From Rhyacophila brunnea (Eukaryota; Arthropoda; Insecta; Trichoptera; Rhyacophilidae), in contig JAGYXB010000102.1 of assembly GCA_022495005.1 (NCBI GenBank), positions 1 to 64,000 on the forward strand: a stretch of DNA of 64,000 nt, given 5' to 3'. Shown in pieces: positions 32,986-43,905 of the stretch (position 1 is the stretch's first letter; each line of letters starts with the position of its first letter). Under the pieces are notes generated by a model. The model was not told where the DNA came from. It saw only the letters and a program-made list of their open reading frames with translations, and did not search any database. A program made the position numbers and the translations under genes.

Positions 32986-34714
32986 CAGTGGTAGGCAAAC
33001 CGCGGCTCGCGAGCCACACGTGGCTCTTTGGCCCCTTGAGTGTGGCTCTACCACAAATGACCACGTATGGACTAAAACAGTGAAAGATAAATCAGTCAAA
33101 ATGTCATCGATTATAACCAATCAGCATATCGAAGATCTTAAGTTGGTTTCAACTTTATTAATAGTAGTTGACGAGTTTTGTGACATTAATGATACCGGAC
33201 AAATTTGTACGATTAATTTCATCTACAGGTAATAAAGAAGAACTTTTAGGACTATTGCCTCAAATGTCAAACACGTGGAGAGGATATTGCAAATGCTGTA
33301 ATTGAGTGCATGGAAAAAGTCATATTCCACTCGATAAAATTGTGTCAATTTCAACAGATAGGGCGAAAAGTATGACCGGTGTAGGAAAAGGGTTTGTTAC
33401 TATTTGAAAGAAAAAAATAAGCATATTGCATCATTCGTCAAAAAGCGCTTTGTGCGCAGACATTTCCAAAAGAAATTTGCAAAGTTAGCTCTTAATTATC
33501 GCACAATTTTTTTTAGTTAGTTTAGTACGCAGATCTTCTGGTGCATAACAGGGTACGTTGGTTATCAAGAGAAAAATGTTTTAAAACGTTTCGCTTCTTT
33601 ATTAACAGAAATTAAAGCATTTCTCCTTGAGAAGGGTGTTTGTTCACTATCCAGAAATATGGTAACGGACAATCAGTTGATCCAAAAATTCGATGTCATG
33701 GGAGACGTTACGTCTTATCTAAATTAGCTTAATCGTAAACTGCAGGGGGAAGGAAACACACTTTTTCGATGGCAGAAGAAGTTATTTCATTAGAAAACAA
33801 AATATCCCTGTTTGCTTAAGATTTAGAAAGAGAATCTTTGATTCATTCAAAGCCTGCTGAAACATTGCTACGAAAATAATTCTGATTTTGACATTTGCTA
33901 TTTCAAAACAACAATTTTAAATATGAGGGAAGCTTTCCTCAACAGGTTCCAGGAATTCAGAAACAGCAAAGCGACGTTAGTCTTTGTTTAAAAAAACCTC
34001 TTAATGCTACGGTAACAGAATTATTTTTTTCTCCCTTTAATGTTGACATTGGCAACTTTGAAATTTTGAAATGCAACTGCTGAATTTAAAAAATGAAGAA
34101 TTATGGAGCTCTACATTTCAACGTCTCTGTGCTGATATAGACATATTGGAGAAAAACAAATATGAATATGGTTCATAGCACAAATAGTCTTCTTTGAAAG
34201 ACCTGGAGAAGGAAGACGTGATGATTTTTAACACCTGGAATAGTATTCTTGACTCATAATATGTTATATTGAAAAAACTAGCGTTTGCTGTTCTTTCCCT
34301 TTCCGGTTCTACATATCCGTGCGAACAATCTTTTGCAAGCATGAACCTTATCAAGAGTAAGGTCGTCTTATTGATTAAACCTGGAATCGTGCCTAAAATT
34401 AAAAACAACAACATACAATCCTGACTTACCCAAACTTTTCAAGGAGATGGAAGGCAATTGTTAATTTAAAGAGAATTTATGACTTATATTTTTATCAATA
34501 AATAAGATCATTATTAAATAAGACATCAATTTTATTTCAGTGTACCTACCTATAGTTTAATTAAGACCTAAAACTTTAATTAAAGTTTATTAAGTTAATA
34601 ATCAGTGTACCTTCATCTATAGTTTAAGTTGAAGAAATTTGGCTCTTCAAAGAAATCGCAATCGTTGTACTGTTGATATTTGGCTCTCTTGACTAATGAG
34701 TTTGCCGACCACTG
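32986..34714 (+). mobile_element. 1.73-kb hAT transposon, degenerate
   Basis: The ends CAGTGGTAGGCAAAC and, inverted, CAGTGGTCGGCAAAC lie between perfect 8-bp duplications GTATATAC (32978-32985 and 34715-34722). Subterminal GGCTC words occur at both ends. The body carries a decayed transposase on the plus strand. It is shorter than full hATs (usually 2.5-4 kb) because the 5' part of the gene is missing. Confidence 0.95.
33020..34440 (+). pseudogene. hAT transposase remnant (GTF2IRD2/Charlie-like)
   Basis: Fragments in successive frames align in order with hAT transposases related to GTF2IRD2 and ZBED proteins. 33020-33232 encodes DEFCDINDTGQICTINFIYR. 33236-33405 gives KEELLGLLP, KCQTRGEDIANAVIECMEK and DKIVSISTDRAKSMTG, the last being the conserved STDGA..M.G region of the catalytic core. 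34268-34370 gives KKLAFAVLSLSGSTYPCEQ and SFASMNLIKSKV, the C-terminal dimerisation domain. Several frameshifts and in-frame stops separate them. The BED finger and the first part of the catalytic fold are absent. It cannot encode an active enzyme. Confidence 0.9.
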
Positions 34715-34734
34715 GTATATACGAACTAATATAC

Positions 34735-34900
34735 AACGCGTATACAGTAGTGGCGAGGGGTGGAGGTAGGCTGTTAAGATTCTACATAAATAGTGCACAC
34801 GAAACTTTGTCAGTCAAACTTTTTTGTTTTCATTGAACTAAGAATAGGTACTTACAGTTTGCAGATGGTGCTGGTTAGTTTTTACAACGTTTTTCTTATG
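34735..34900. repeat. Left-end fragment of the CAGTGGCG foldback family
   Basis: AGTAGTGGCGAGGGGTGGAGG followed by TAGGCTGTTAAGATT and GTGCTGGTTAGTTTTT matches the left arm of the element at 60467-61012. No right arm follows, so it is a partial copy beginning just after the hAT. Confidence 0.65.
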
Positions 34901-35943
34901 TCGTATTTTTATTTGTCCGGTACAAGTCTTACAATCGATTTTTAACTAACTTCCCGACTAGCTAGACATTTGAAACTTTTAGAATATATCAGAACACGAT
35001 GCCAATGCATTTTTTATCTTTCCATCTTGAAGTATAATTGAATTCATTTTTAGTTAATTCTGTTTTGTATGAAAAGTTATTTCGATACCATTATTGGTTG
35101 CTAGGAGGTCCTAGCAACTAAATTATTAAATAATATATACGTGCGTTACTATGGAAATCAATATGAATGACATTTCATTATTCAGTATTTCTATCAAGTA
35201 CAATTTTTTTGATCGTTTAAGCTAGTCAAGTCAAGTTTATACGATTCAGCAGAAAATTTAAAAACATTGTATATAAAAAGTTCTTTTTATCTTGTATTTA
35301 TTCAAATTCAATTAAACCTTGCTTAAATCAAACCATAATAGATAGTTTAGGTCTGCTATGGGGATTGGGGAGTAAACAAAACAATACAAGTCAATATTAT
35401 TATAATTTTTCAAACTGTTTAGCTCTAAAACATATTTTTATTTTTAGAACATGAGATTGCATTATTTATTTATTACACTGTGAGATGCCTTTCTCATTTT
35501 TTTCGTATGGCAATATCACTATAATAAAACGAATAAAATGGACGTGCTGCGAGACGATAGTCATGTGCTCTATGGTAAACGGCGGACCGTTATTGGGAGT
35601 ATGATTTATTCGAGAAAAACAAGTAGTTTTTCCAAGATCGAGGTGGGAATGGGCCACGATAGCAGAGAATAAATTACGAAATAGATGTTGATTTTATATT
35701 GTCTACAGTGTTTACATTCTACACAAGAATACATATTTATAAGCAATAAAATTTGTCTATGGTAATGTAAGAAGAGAATAATGTCATTTTTATGTAAATA
35801 TTAATAATTTGTTAGCAAAGAATCTTTTAAAGGTACTTATCAATAGGTATGTACTTTCATTCTGACTTGCTTTCTTATCAAATTTAATTCAACCATATAA
35901 ACATATACGACTAGGAATCTAGTATGTAATACGGTATTTGGTG
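34901..35943. other. Stretch without supported features
   Basis: A 22-bp near-perfect palindrome (GTTGCTAGGA-GG-TCCTAGCAAC) is at 35097-35118. A 63-codon minus-strand frame (35466-35657) is unrecognised. The rest is AT-rich. Confidence 0.4.
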
Positions 35944-35947
35944 TTAA

Positions 35948-36605
35948 GGGCCCACATGCTCAGCGTAGGTCAAAATGGAGCTTTTATGGTATTTTCAGAG
36001 CATAACCCTGGACATTCCTTAAAGTTGTACATAATCTATTTATATAATTTTGAAGCCTTATTATCCTTTATATTTATTTTAAACATTTGATGACTGCATA
36101 AAGTATTTTTATTACATAAAATAGTATTCTTTTAAACCTCTCGCTCTAATGTTTTAGAATAATTATACCTAGTCATATTTCAGTACGTCCATGTGAAGTG
36201 GTGTTAGGATTTTTTAGATTTATTAATTTACGCATTTACAAAATCATTAGTAAAATTAATGTAAACATTATATAGTGACATTTTTACGATAAAAAAATAT
36301 GTATTATAATCTTTGTGATCCTAAATTTGACAAGAATTAGGCATTTTATTATTCAAAAAATGGGCACGAGTAACACATTTGAAGATAATTCTAAAGCTAC
36401 TGATTATAAGCTATGTCTTTGACCATTCAAATTTGATAAACATCCTACGAATAATGTTTGCGTTATAATAATTATTGACCTAAGAATAACGTAGTATTTT
36501 TTTGAAATACGCCATTTCCCAGTGGCTAAGCTACAACATACGGTCGTAGCCATAAATTGACAAACGATAAATGAAGTAAGGAGTAAGATCATGTTAACGC
36601 ACGCA
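35948..36605 (-). repeat. TTAA-flanked dispersed repeat, solo copy C
   Basis: A reverse-orientation copy of one arm of the 16620-18011 foldback. It starts after TTAA (35944-35947) with GGGCCCACATGCTC and ends around CATG-TTAA-CGCACGC near 36596-36605. The mariner insertion site of copy A is uninterrupted here (near 36121). Confidence 0.85.
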
Positions 36606-36894
36606 ATGGCGTTTTCTTTGGGTTTAAAATGTTATCACTTATCAGACTGATGCTCCCATCCTGTAGCACATTTTGAACATCTATTCCCAACCTTTATTCT
36701 ATTCTATTATATATATATATATATTTTGCTGTAATATAAGGTACCAAGGCTAATGGCCTTTTATCCTCGTCATCAGCACAAATCGTTATTGTATACATTT
36801 TAATGAAGTGCTCATTGCCCTTGGTCGTGGGTCTGAAGAGACCTTTTCCGAGTCAGGACCCCCTTTTATAGTGTGACCTCCCGAGACAATGGCA

Positions 36895-37190
36895 CAATAA
36901 AATATTTTTGACATGGTGAAGAGACGCTTTACGTGGCTGGGACACGTATTCCGGTTGCCGCCAAAGAGTGCGAGACGTGGTACCCTTGTGGCACAGCCTC
37001 AAGGGTTCCGTCGCCGTGGCCGGCCCTCCCTCACCCTGCAGCGGTGCTACAAGAGCGACCTACGTGCTGCAGGTCTGACATGGCGGGAGGCGCAAGAGTT
37101 GGCGATGGACCGAGGGAGGTGGCGCCAACTTGTGCTTGCCCTACGCCCCAATGTTGGGACGTGACAGGGTGGAAGAAGAAAAAAATATAA
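36895..37190 (+). pseudogene. LINE RT C-terminal fragment (RRFTWLGHVFRLP)
   Basis: An open stretch of about 83 codons starts with VKRRFTWLGHVFRLPPKSAR and continues through GFRRRGRPSLTLQRCYKSDL to WREAQELAMDRGRWRQLV. This is the classic end of many animal non-LTR reverse transcriptases: R..WLGHV.R, then RR.GRP...W...L, then A.DR..WR. The segment is markedly more GC-rich than its surroundings, as expected of relatively young inserted coding sequence. The stop is followed by a GGAAGAAGAAAAAAATA tail. It is 5'-truncated; the polymerase core is absent. Confidence 0.85.
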
Positions 37191-37533
37191 AATTAAATAT
37201 GAAGGTAGGTAGATTATCAATCATCACATTTTATTAATTTCATGTTAAAAGTTTTATTCATTTGTAGTGCAATTATTACACTTATTGATCTATTTACTTT
37301 AACTTTCTCTGTTGGTTAACTTAAAAATATAACTTTTGTAGTTGATATGTTTAGTTTATCTTTACCACCGGTAACCTACGGTTTTCGGTCGTCGTAATTG
37401 TATTAATTACGTACACTTTTATTAATTAATACATTGGACGCTAAAGACGCGCCTAGCGCGTAACGATTAGGTGGCCAATCGATATAATTAGCAAGCTATT
37501 GAAATGTGGTGATTAAAAAGTAATTAAGTAAGC
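37191..37533. other. AT-rich stretch, no feature seen
   Basis: No gene or repeat could be supported. Confidence 0.4.
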
Positions 37534-37715
37534 AATAGTGTGTGTAATACACCAATGTTATATGAGCATCAATACATAAAGCGAGAGCAGTAAGTTGTTA
37601 GTATTCAACGTATGACGTATTCTTGAAAAGTGTTTAAATTTATCCCGTATTCTTCCTTACTCGAGATCGGTTGCCTGCTTCACCTTACCCGTTAGGCATT
37701 TCAGTTCCCTGCTAA
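37534..37715 (+). repeat. Dispersed ~180-bp repeat, copy 1
   Basis: AATAGTGTGTGTAATACACC to TTTCAGTTCCC recurs in the same orientation at 59929-60099. TGTGTAATACACC is itself a small inverted motif. Class unknown. Confidence 0.75.
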
Positions 37716-38416
37716 CAAATTTGTAAAAGTATAAATACCTGTATAGTTGACAATGTCTCTTTGACGCGGACCTGATTATTATTACACAGTAGCAAATCTC
37801 ACACCATACCACATTTGTTCTGGGAAGCTAGTAATTATTATTATCTTCTAAATGTCGAAGTACCTATCTATATTTGACGAGTGCGCACTATTTAGATTCC
37901 CGTCACCTATGTGGTTCGGCTAGGATAAAAGTGAATCCTCGCCACTGGTTGCCTACTTCACTTAAGTCGGTTAAATTTAAATAAAGATTAATGGACACAC
38001 TCTACACTCGTCGGTTGCAATTTTCTTCAATGTTGTGGTCGTCTATGAATTAAATTTAATATAATCTACAATGCTAAATTTAATAGCTAAGAAGAGCTGA
38101 AACGACAAAGAATTCAACGGCGGACGACTACCCTTGTAAAATTTCATTTGCAATATAATAATGAAAGAGCACGTACAATATAAAATACGAAATAAGGGAT
38201 GAATGCAACGCGAGCGGTCTTAAAATATTCAAATTAATTCACCCCAGTGCATAATACAGCGGGTTCAAATCCGACAACATATTCATAAAAGTTGCGTTAT
38301 TTTGTTTTGTAATAAGGAAATGTCGTTTTACAGTCTTATTTTCTTATTATGTCACCCACCAAAGTGGTAGCGTTCGCCATTCAATTAAATTGTATTTAAC
38401 CCGAGATGATTTAGAA
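37716..38416. other. Stretch without supported features
   Basis: A perfect RNA polymerase III B-box word (GGTTCAAATCC, near 38268) is present, but no A box or cloverleaf accompanies it. Confidence 0.4.
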
Positions 38417-38668
38417 CAGTGTTTTTCAACCACCGGTCAGATGCCGCCCTTATTAAAATGCATAGATATGCAGACAATTCCATGTTCCAGTCGTCATTCA
38501 AAAAAAAAAGTATCTACTTAAAATCTAATTATTTTTGTCCTGTGTAGCTGCAAGCTAAGTGTTGGTTAACACCAATTGTTTATATTTAAAAAATAACCCA
38601 ATCCCAATCTAGTTGTCTTCTAATGGCACCCTTATATACAAAAATTATCTCAGTGTTGGACATCACTG
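38417..38668. mobile_element. Possible short hAT-like element
   Basis: The left end CAGTGTTTTTCAACCACCGG looks like a hAT terminus, and the inverted right end reads CAGTGATGTCCAAC. The flanking 8-mers do not match, so this is tentative. Confidence 0.35.
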
Positions 38669-38719
38669 TAAGTAGAATATCCATCTCGAAATTATACCAT
38701 TTAACTATTGTTTCAATTT

Positions 38720-39140
38720 AAATTTTCAGTTTATTTTTTCAACATATTGTGGACATTACAAATTATAATTTTAAGACGTTCACAACATGACATGAAACAT
38801 TATTATAAAGAAGAAAAGTAATAAAAACGATAAAATGAAAATATAATAGAAAGAGAACATAATATAAACAAACAAAAGCAGTGAAAATACAATTATACAT
38901 CTATAGAAGTTCACAGAAATACCTACACCGAGTTTGCTAAGGAGACCCTATTTTAAGAATTTATAAAATAGCGTCCACCTAAATTCACGCTCATGGAAAT
39001 GTAATATATCAACACCCGAAACAATTTGGTTGAACATAGTTATCGCCCTCCCAATTGGCATTACAAGTGGCAGGTTGGTTCTGTACCTTGGATAATAAAC
39101 AACTGATGCTCTCTATTTCTAAGATAGTTATCAGGGACTC
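38720..39140 (-). pseudogene. LINE family L-A 3' end, second copy
   Basis: The minus strand reads PDNYLRNREHQLFIIQG, followed in other frames by the same tail as the 20695-21225 copy (INLGGRYFINS-like), then the shared 3' UTR. It is truncated and frameshifted. Nucleotide similarity to the 20.7-kb copy is high over about 400 bp. Confidence 0.8.
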
Positions 39141-40194
39141 ATCGACTACATATTCACGTGAGAAATTTTTTCAGCCATGTCAGTAATAACAACTGAATAG
39201 AGAAACCAAATGGATATCAATGGATCGCTTCATCTCTCCGAAAAACACTGAAGCCACGGTTAACTAATATTCTAGCAAAGATGCAATAGTAAATTATAAA
39301 ACAAAACTGCACTATTAAAACAAAATAATTACTTATTGCCTTTTCAAAATTCCAAAAATTCTATTAACAATTTTACAATTATCTACCAATATAATTTTCA
39401 TGTTATATTATTGTCTATTTTATTATAAATTAGGATTTTATTCTATCATATCACCTTCAATATCTTTGACCTATCATGAAAAGCAATAAAAAAATAAGAA
39501 GAATAACTTTCAACTCAATCTAATCAAAACTTAATATTTGTAAAACAACTCCTTCATCTTTTAATTCCTTTAATTGCCCCATTACATTGAAATTTTGATT
39601 CGTGAATCTGTCCCAAGGGAACGTAACCGTGTACCTGAGATATAATGTTACAGTAGGTACATAATACTTAGATCGTAAGTAGATACGTTGTGCAATGTAT
39701 TTGAAAAGCCTTTTAAGGGATAAATTTACATTTTAGATTAAGACTATAAATTAAGTGATTCACTGCAACTTATTTGCGAATGCTGCAATAAAACTTATGC
39801 TCATAAAAAAACTCAAGGGGGAAGGGGTTAAAATTACGCGCGCTATCAACCCTTTCCGTTTATACAAAACGCGGATCGATATCTTACTTAGGATGTATGC
39901 TATAAATTATTTTATTAGTTTGGTTTGGACATTGACAAAAGTCGGACATGAGGAATGTATTTGGGGTGAATTCTTCTTTGAAGTAAGTACTTATTTATAT
40001 TGTAATATTTTAGTTTTTTCAGTTTGTGGGTTTTAAAGCACATGTGAATCTAGTTAGTTAGATAGTCTGCTTGAAGATATTAAATGCTAAACGGTCATGT
40101 TTTTTCAATCGACATAACATGTAAGTATTTGGATCCAGAGTATGAGTGTTTATGATGCTATCATTTCTCGACAATTTAATGCCCTTAAACTTGA
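39141..40194. other. Stretch with an unrecognised 93-codon frame
   Basis: A plus-strand frame at 39755-40036 has no motif I recognise. A GTAAGT occurs within it at 39981. Without an acceptor or similarity I do not call it a gene. Confidence 0.35.
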
Positions 40195-40640
40195 GGTTAC
40201 ATGTAAATTGTATGTAAAACATTTCACCGTGACACAGTTCGCCGTGAGCTTTCTTATCGGAAAGAGATGACCGTATACTATACGCCATACGGTCTCCAAT
40301 TTTATTAGATTCAATATAAACATTAATTCAATTTTCAAAGCTGATTTTCCCACAATTCATGAATTCAATAATGAAAACCTACTCTAACCTAACAAATAAT
40401 CCAGTAGGTATATCGGCTGTTTTCAAAATTTGTTTGCTGCTTGCTGACTTCCTGTAAAGTGTAAATGTAAACCAACAAAAACCGTGTTTTATTTAGGCAT
40501 GGATTTTTTGTCAGTACTATACCTACGACCCAATGAGGTTGGACGGTCTTTAATATACGGCCATATATTTTCGATTCAACATTTCACGGTGAAGTGTGAT
40601 TCGGCGGACTCCATACGTACAAGTTTCCGCACACGAAAAC
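40195..40640 (-). repeat. Dispersed inverted-end repeat, copy 2 (empty-site copy)
   Basis: The reverse copy of 15040-15560. It lacks the 173-bp MITE; the uninterrupted target reads AAAATTTG at about 40425-40432. It contains about 80 bp (around 40490-40580) absent from the first copy. Confidence 0.75.
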
Positions 40641-41019
40641 TTGATTGGAAGCCAAAAATCAATAAATACACTACTGTGAAAAATATCCAATTTGTATTTC
40701 TCTTGGAAACGGAGTTGCGTAGTCTAATTATTTATTTTATAAAGTCAGATTCCAGATGGGTGGGTTTGCGCGTTTTCTTATTTATACAATGAAGCAAATT
40801 CAAACTAACAAGTTTAGTGTGTATATAATATATACTTCACCACTAAATTATTAACTCACGCGGGCTAGCTTATTTTCATTAAGGTGTATGTAGGTACATA
40901 TATTATGTATTAAAATGCAGGCATGTCCAACTTCAAGTACATAAGTAGGCTGTGATAAACTAACCAGTATTGACACTGGCAGTTATCTACCACCCTCCAA
41001 TTGTCATTGAACAAACGTT
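40641..41019. other. AT-rich stretch, no feature seen
   Basis: No gene or repeat could be supported. Confidence 0.4.
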
Positions 41020-41404
41020 CGTGGGTATTCTGCGAAAAAGCACTAAGTCAAAATTTTGCTGTTTTGACTTAATGATGAGGTAATCTTATTAACAGTACGC
41101 TCTATAGTCTACAAAAACACACACAGTCATATCTATAAAACTGGCGAAGATAATTTAAGTCAAAAAGACATACATCTATTCAGAGAAAAAGCACTAAATG
41201 GACTTAGTGCATTTGCTTCTCTCATTCTCAGGCTATATTCACAAAATTCTGCATGCGAAACTGCACTAAGTCATACTCAAAGCAATATCGCAGAAAGGAA
41301 TTTGCCTTTTATATATAAAAAAAGTTAAGACCGTCCAAACTTTCAAACTCGATTATCTCAAAACTAGTATTTTTGACTTAATGCTTATTCGCAGAATACC
41401 CACG
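41020..41404. mobile_element. MITE with CGTGGGTATTCTGCG ends
   Basis: A perfect inverted repeat, CGTGGGTATTCTGCGAA, lies at both ends. Inside, the word CACTAAGTCAAAA or its complement recurs several times. Non-coding. No target duplication is evident. Confidence 0.75.
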
Positions 41405-41803
41405 GTATTATATTAAGACGAAGACACTGAGGCGTCACCAATACAACAATACTTGTCAACATCATTAGACATAATTCTTAATTTCACATTCGTTGTGAAA
41501 ATTATGTTTTGGTTTAATTTTGGGCACTCATAGTCAAGCTATTTATTCTCCTACTATGCAAAGATTCCTCTGCGCGACGGTAAGGGGCTACGCCTCAGTT
41601 AGAAGCGTGAGGATTCACGTTTCTCTTTTTTTCACTCCTGCGGCAGTCCGGCCCTCGTAGTTAATTTGAGAATGACTTTCACGTAAGCTCGTTAAGAAAA
41701 TAAAAATGGTAAATGTTTCCCCTTCGAGATCTCAATGAAATAATATAATATTACAAATTAAATGTGGACGCTTTTTACATTTTCACGACTCTAAATCGTA
41801 TGG
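41405..41803. other. Spacer, no gene seen
   Basis: No gene or repeat could be supported. Confidence 0.4.
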
Positions 41804-41811
41804 GTCTACGC

Positions 41812-42168
41812 CAATGATACTCAACCTTTTTTTTCTTCGGGCCAAATACATATATTTGTAAAGTAACGCGGGCCGCATCACTACTGGTGTGACGAAAAAA
41901 ATCATGAAACCCCCCTTTTTAACAAAACATTTTTGAGATTTTAAAAATTATGCGTGTTTTTTTAATTAATCGTGTGCAATAGCAACACTCTTATACCAGA
42001 TCTGATGTGGACCATAATGACAATCCTCTTCGGGTGTCACTATCTGTCCGTTAAAGTCGAAACGAATCTCAAGATATACGAAATTCCTGATAATACATGT
42101 GTTTCGGGCCGCACATAAAAGCTTAAAGGGCCGCATGCGGCCCGCGGGCCACAGGTTGAGTATCACTG
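41812..42168. mobile_element. hAT-type MITE (CAATGATACTCAACC ends)
   Basis: The ends CAATGATACTCAACC and, inverted, CAGTGATACTCAACC lie between perfect 8-bp duplications GTCTACGC (41804-41811 and 42169-42176). Inside each end are GGGCCGCA / GCGGGCC words typical of Charlie-type hATs. 357 bp, non-coding. Confidence 0.95.
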
Positions 42169-42278
42169 GTCTACGCCGATCATACGTTGGACATGCCTTG
42201 TGTAATGGACCATCGCGAAAATCTCAAGTAATCTATATAGATATGGGACAAACAAACATTCATTTTTATTATTATTTA

Positions 42279-43497
42279 TCTAATATATAAAAATTAATAT
42301 TTGTGTGTTTGTGTGTTTGTTTGTTCGTATTTAATGCGCAGCCATACCGTTCATCCGATTGCGATAAAACTTTGTAAACTTATTGCTTGCACTTGCAGGA
42401 AGAGTATAGGCTATACTAATATATAAAAATGAATGTCTGTCTGTCTGTATGTCTGTCTGTCTGTGTGTCTGTCCCGTATGCGTTCCTATACTATTCATCC
42501 GATTGCAATGAAATTTTGGTAAGTGGTTGTATGCACACCCATGAAGGTTTCTGAATTAGAAAAATCATCATCATCATCTTCTTCTTCTTCTTCATTCTAT
42601 TTTATTTTATTCGTATGGTTTCTATACCATTCATCCGATTGCAATGAAATTTTGGTAAGTGGTTGTATGCACATCCATGAAGGTTTCTGAATTAGAAAAA
42701 TCATCATCATCTTCTTCTTCTTCATTCTATCTTCTTTTATTCGTATGGTTCCTATACCGTTCATCCGATTGCAATAAAATTTTCGTCAATAATTGTGCCA
42801 ACACCCGCGAAGGTTTCTGAATTAGTACAACCATCTTCTTCTTCTTCTTCTTCATTCTATCTTCTTTTATTCGTATGGTCCCTATATCATTCATCCAATT
42901 GCGATGAAACCTTCGTCAGTTATTGTGGTAACACCTGCAATGGTTTTTGAATTAGTACAACTATCTTCTTCTTCTTCCTTGGTTCCTATACCATTCATCC
43001 GATTGCAATGAAATTTTGGTAAGTGGTTGTATGCACATCCATGAAGTTTCTGAATTAGAAAAATCATCATCTTCTTCCTCTTCTTCATTCTATCTTCTTC
43101 TATTCGTATGCGTTCTTATACCATTCATCTAATTGCGATGAAATTTGACCAGTTGTTGTGCGCAAGCCCGCGAAGGTTTCTGAATTAGTACAACCATCTT
43201 CTTCTATTCGTATGCGTTCCTATACCATTCATCCGATTGCAATGAAACTTTGATGAGTTGTCGTGCGCACGCCTGCAAAGGTTTCTGAATTAGTAAAACC
43301 ATCATCGTCGTCTTCTATTCGAATGCGTACCTACACCATTCATCCGATTGCAATGAAACTTTGGTGAGTTGTCGTGCGCATGCCCACAAAGATTTCTAAA
43401 TTAGAAAATCATCTTCTTATACTATTCGTATGCGTTCCTATACCATTCATCCGATTGCGATGAAACTTTTGTCAGTTGTTGTGCGCACACCTGCGAA
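42279..43497 (+). repeat. Helitron-like element, 5' part with ~120-bp tandem repeats
   Basis: It starts A|TCTAATATATAAAAA at 42279, like a Helitron 5' end. A second similar start (TAATATATAAAAATGAATG) is at about 42411. About ten tandem units of 110-140 bp follow. Each contains CCATTCATCCGATTGC, then TGCGCACACCYGCGAAGGTT, then a CTT/TCA microsatellite. The last unit breaks off at CCTGCGAA (43490-43497) where a hAT is inserted. The unit resumes at 52906 and the element ends at CTAG 53210-53213. Confidence 0.65.
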
Positions 43498-43545
43498 CAG
43501 TGGCGGCCGGTGACAAGAATATAAGGGAGTGCAAAAAAAACTCAC

Positions 43546-43902
43546 CTATTTATGCAAGAAGTCCCCATCTTCCATCGATTTTGAAAACACGTCGATAACA
43601 CGAACATTAAAGTCTGGTGTTGACGATATCAATTGTTTTTCTATACTTAACATCGCAAGAGCATTTAGCCTGTCTTGAGTCATTGTATTTCTCAAAAATG
43701 ACTTAACCTTTTCTAAAGTTGAGAAACAACGCTCACTTCCCACTGAAATCATCGGGATTGTACAAATTATTTTTAATAGGGTAACACTTTTGCCAAATAC
43801 TTCCAGTAAATTATTACTAGTGAAAAGTTGAAGTATCAATAATGCTCCAACAGTAACGTAGAAATCTTCTCTACTGTATAAGACTATTAGTTCATTTTTA
43901 AG
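43546..43902 (-). pseudogene. hAT transposase C-terminal domain
   Basis: An open stretch of about 118 codons ends 48 bp from the left inverted repeat. It reads NELIVLYSREDFYVTVGALL near its start, then LLKIICTIPMISVGSERCFS, then FLRNTMTQDRLNALAMLSIE. This is the hAT dimerisation domain (Dimer_Tnp_hAT: ..P.T....ERCFS.L..IK..LRN.M.Q.RL..L..LSIE). It lets hAT transposases assemble on their ends. A stop codon at 43903-43905 cuts it from upstream sequence. No catalytic core is recognised in the remaining hAT DNA (43906-45223 and 51936-52905). Confidence 0.88.
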
Positions 43903-43905
43903 TTA

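Noticed and set aside
36705..36726. (TA)n run as a regulatory site
   Set aside because: It is a simple microsatellite with no other promoter feature.
38266..38278. Perfect B-box word GGTTCAAATCC suggesting a tRNA or SINE
   Set aside because: No A box at a suitable distance and no cloverleaf pairing upstream.
39755..40036. 93-codon frame containing a GTAAGT
   Set aside because: No acceptor, no start context and no recognisable domain; chance is likely in AT-rich DNA.
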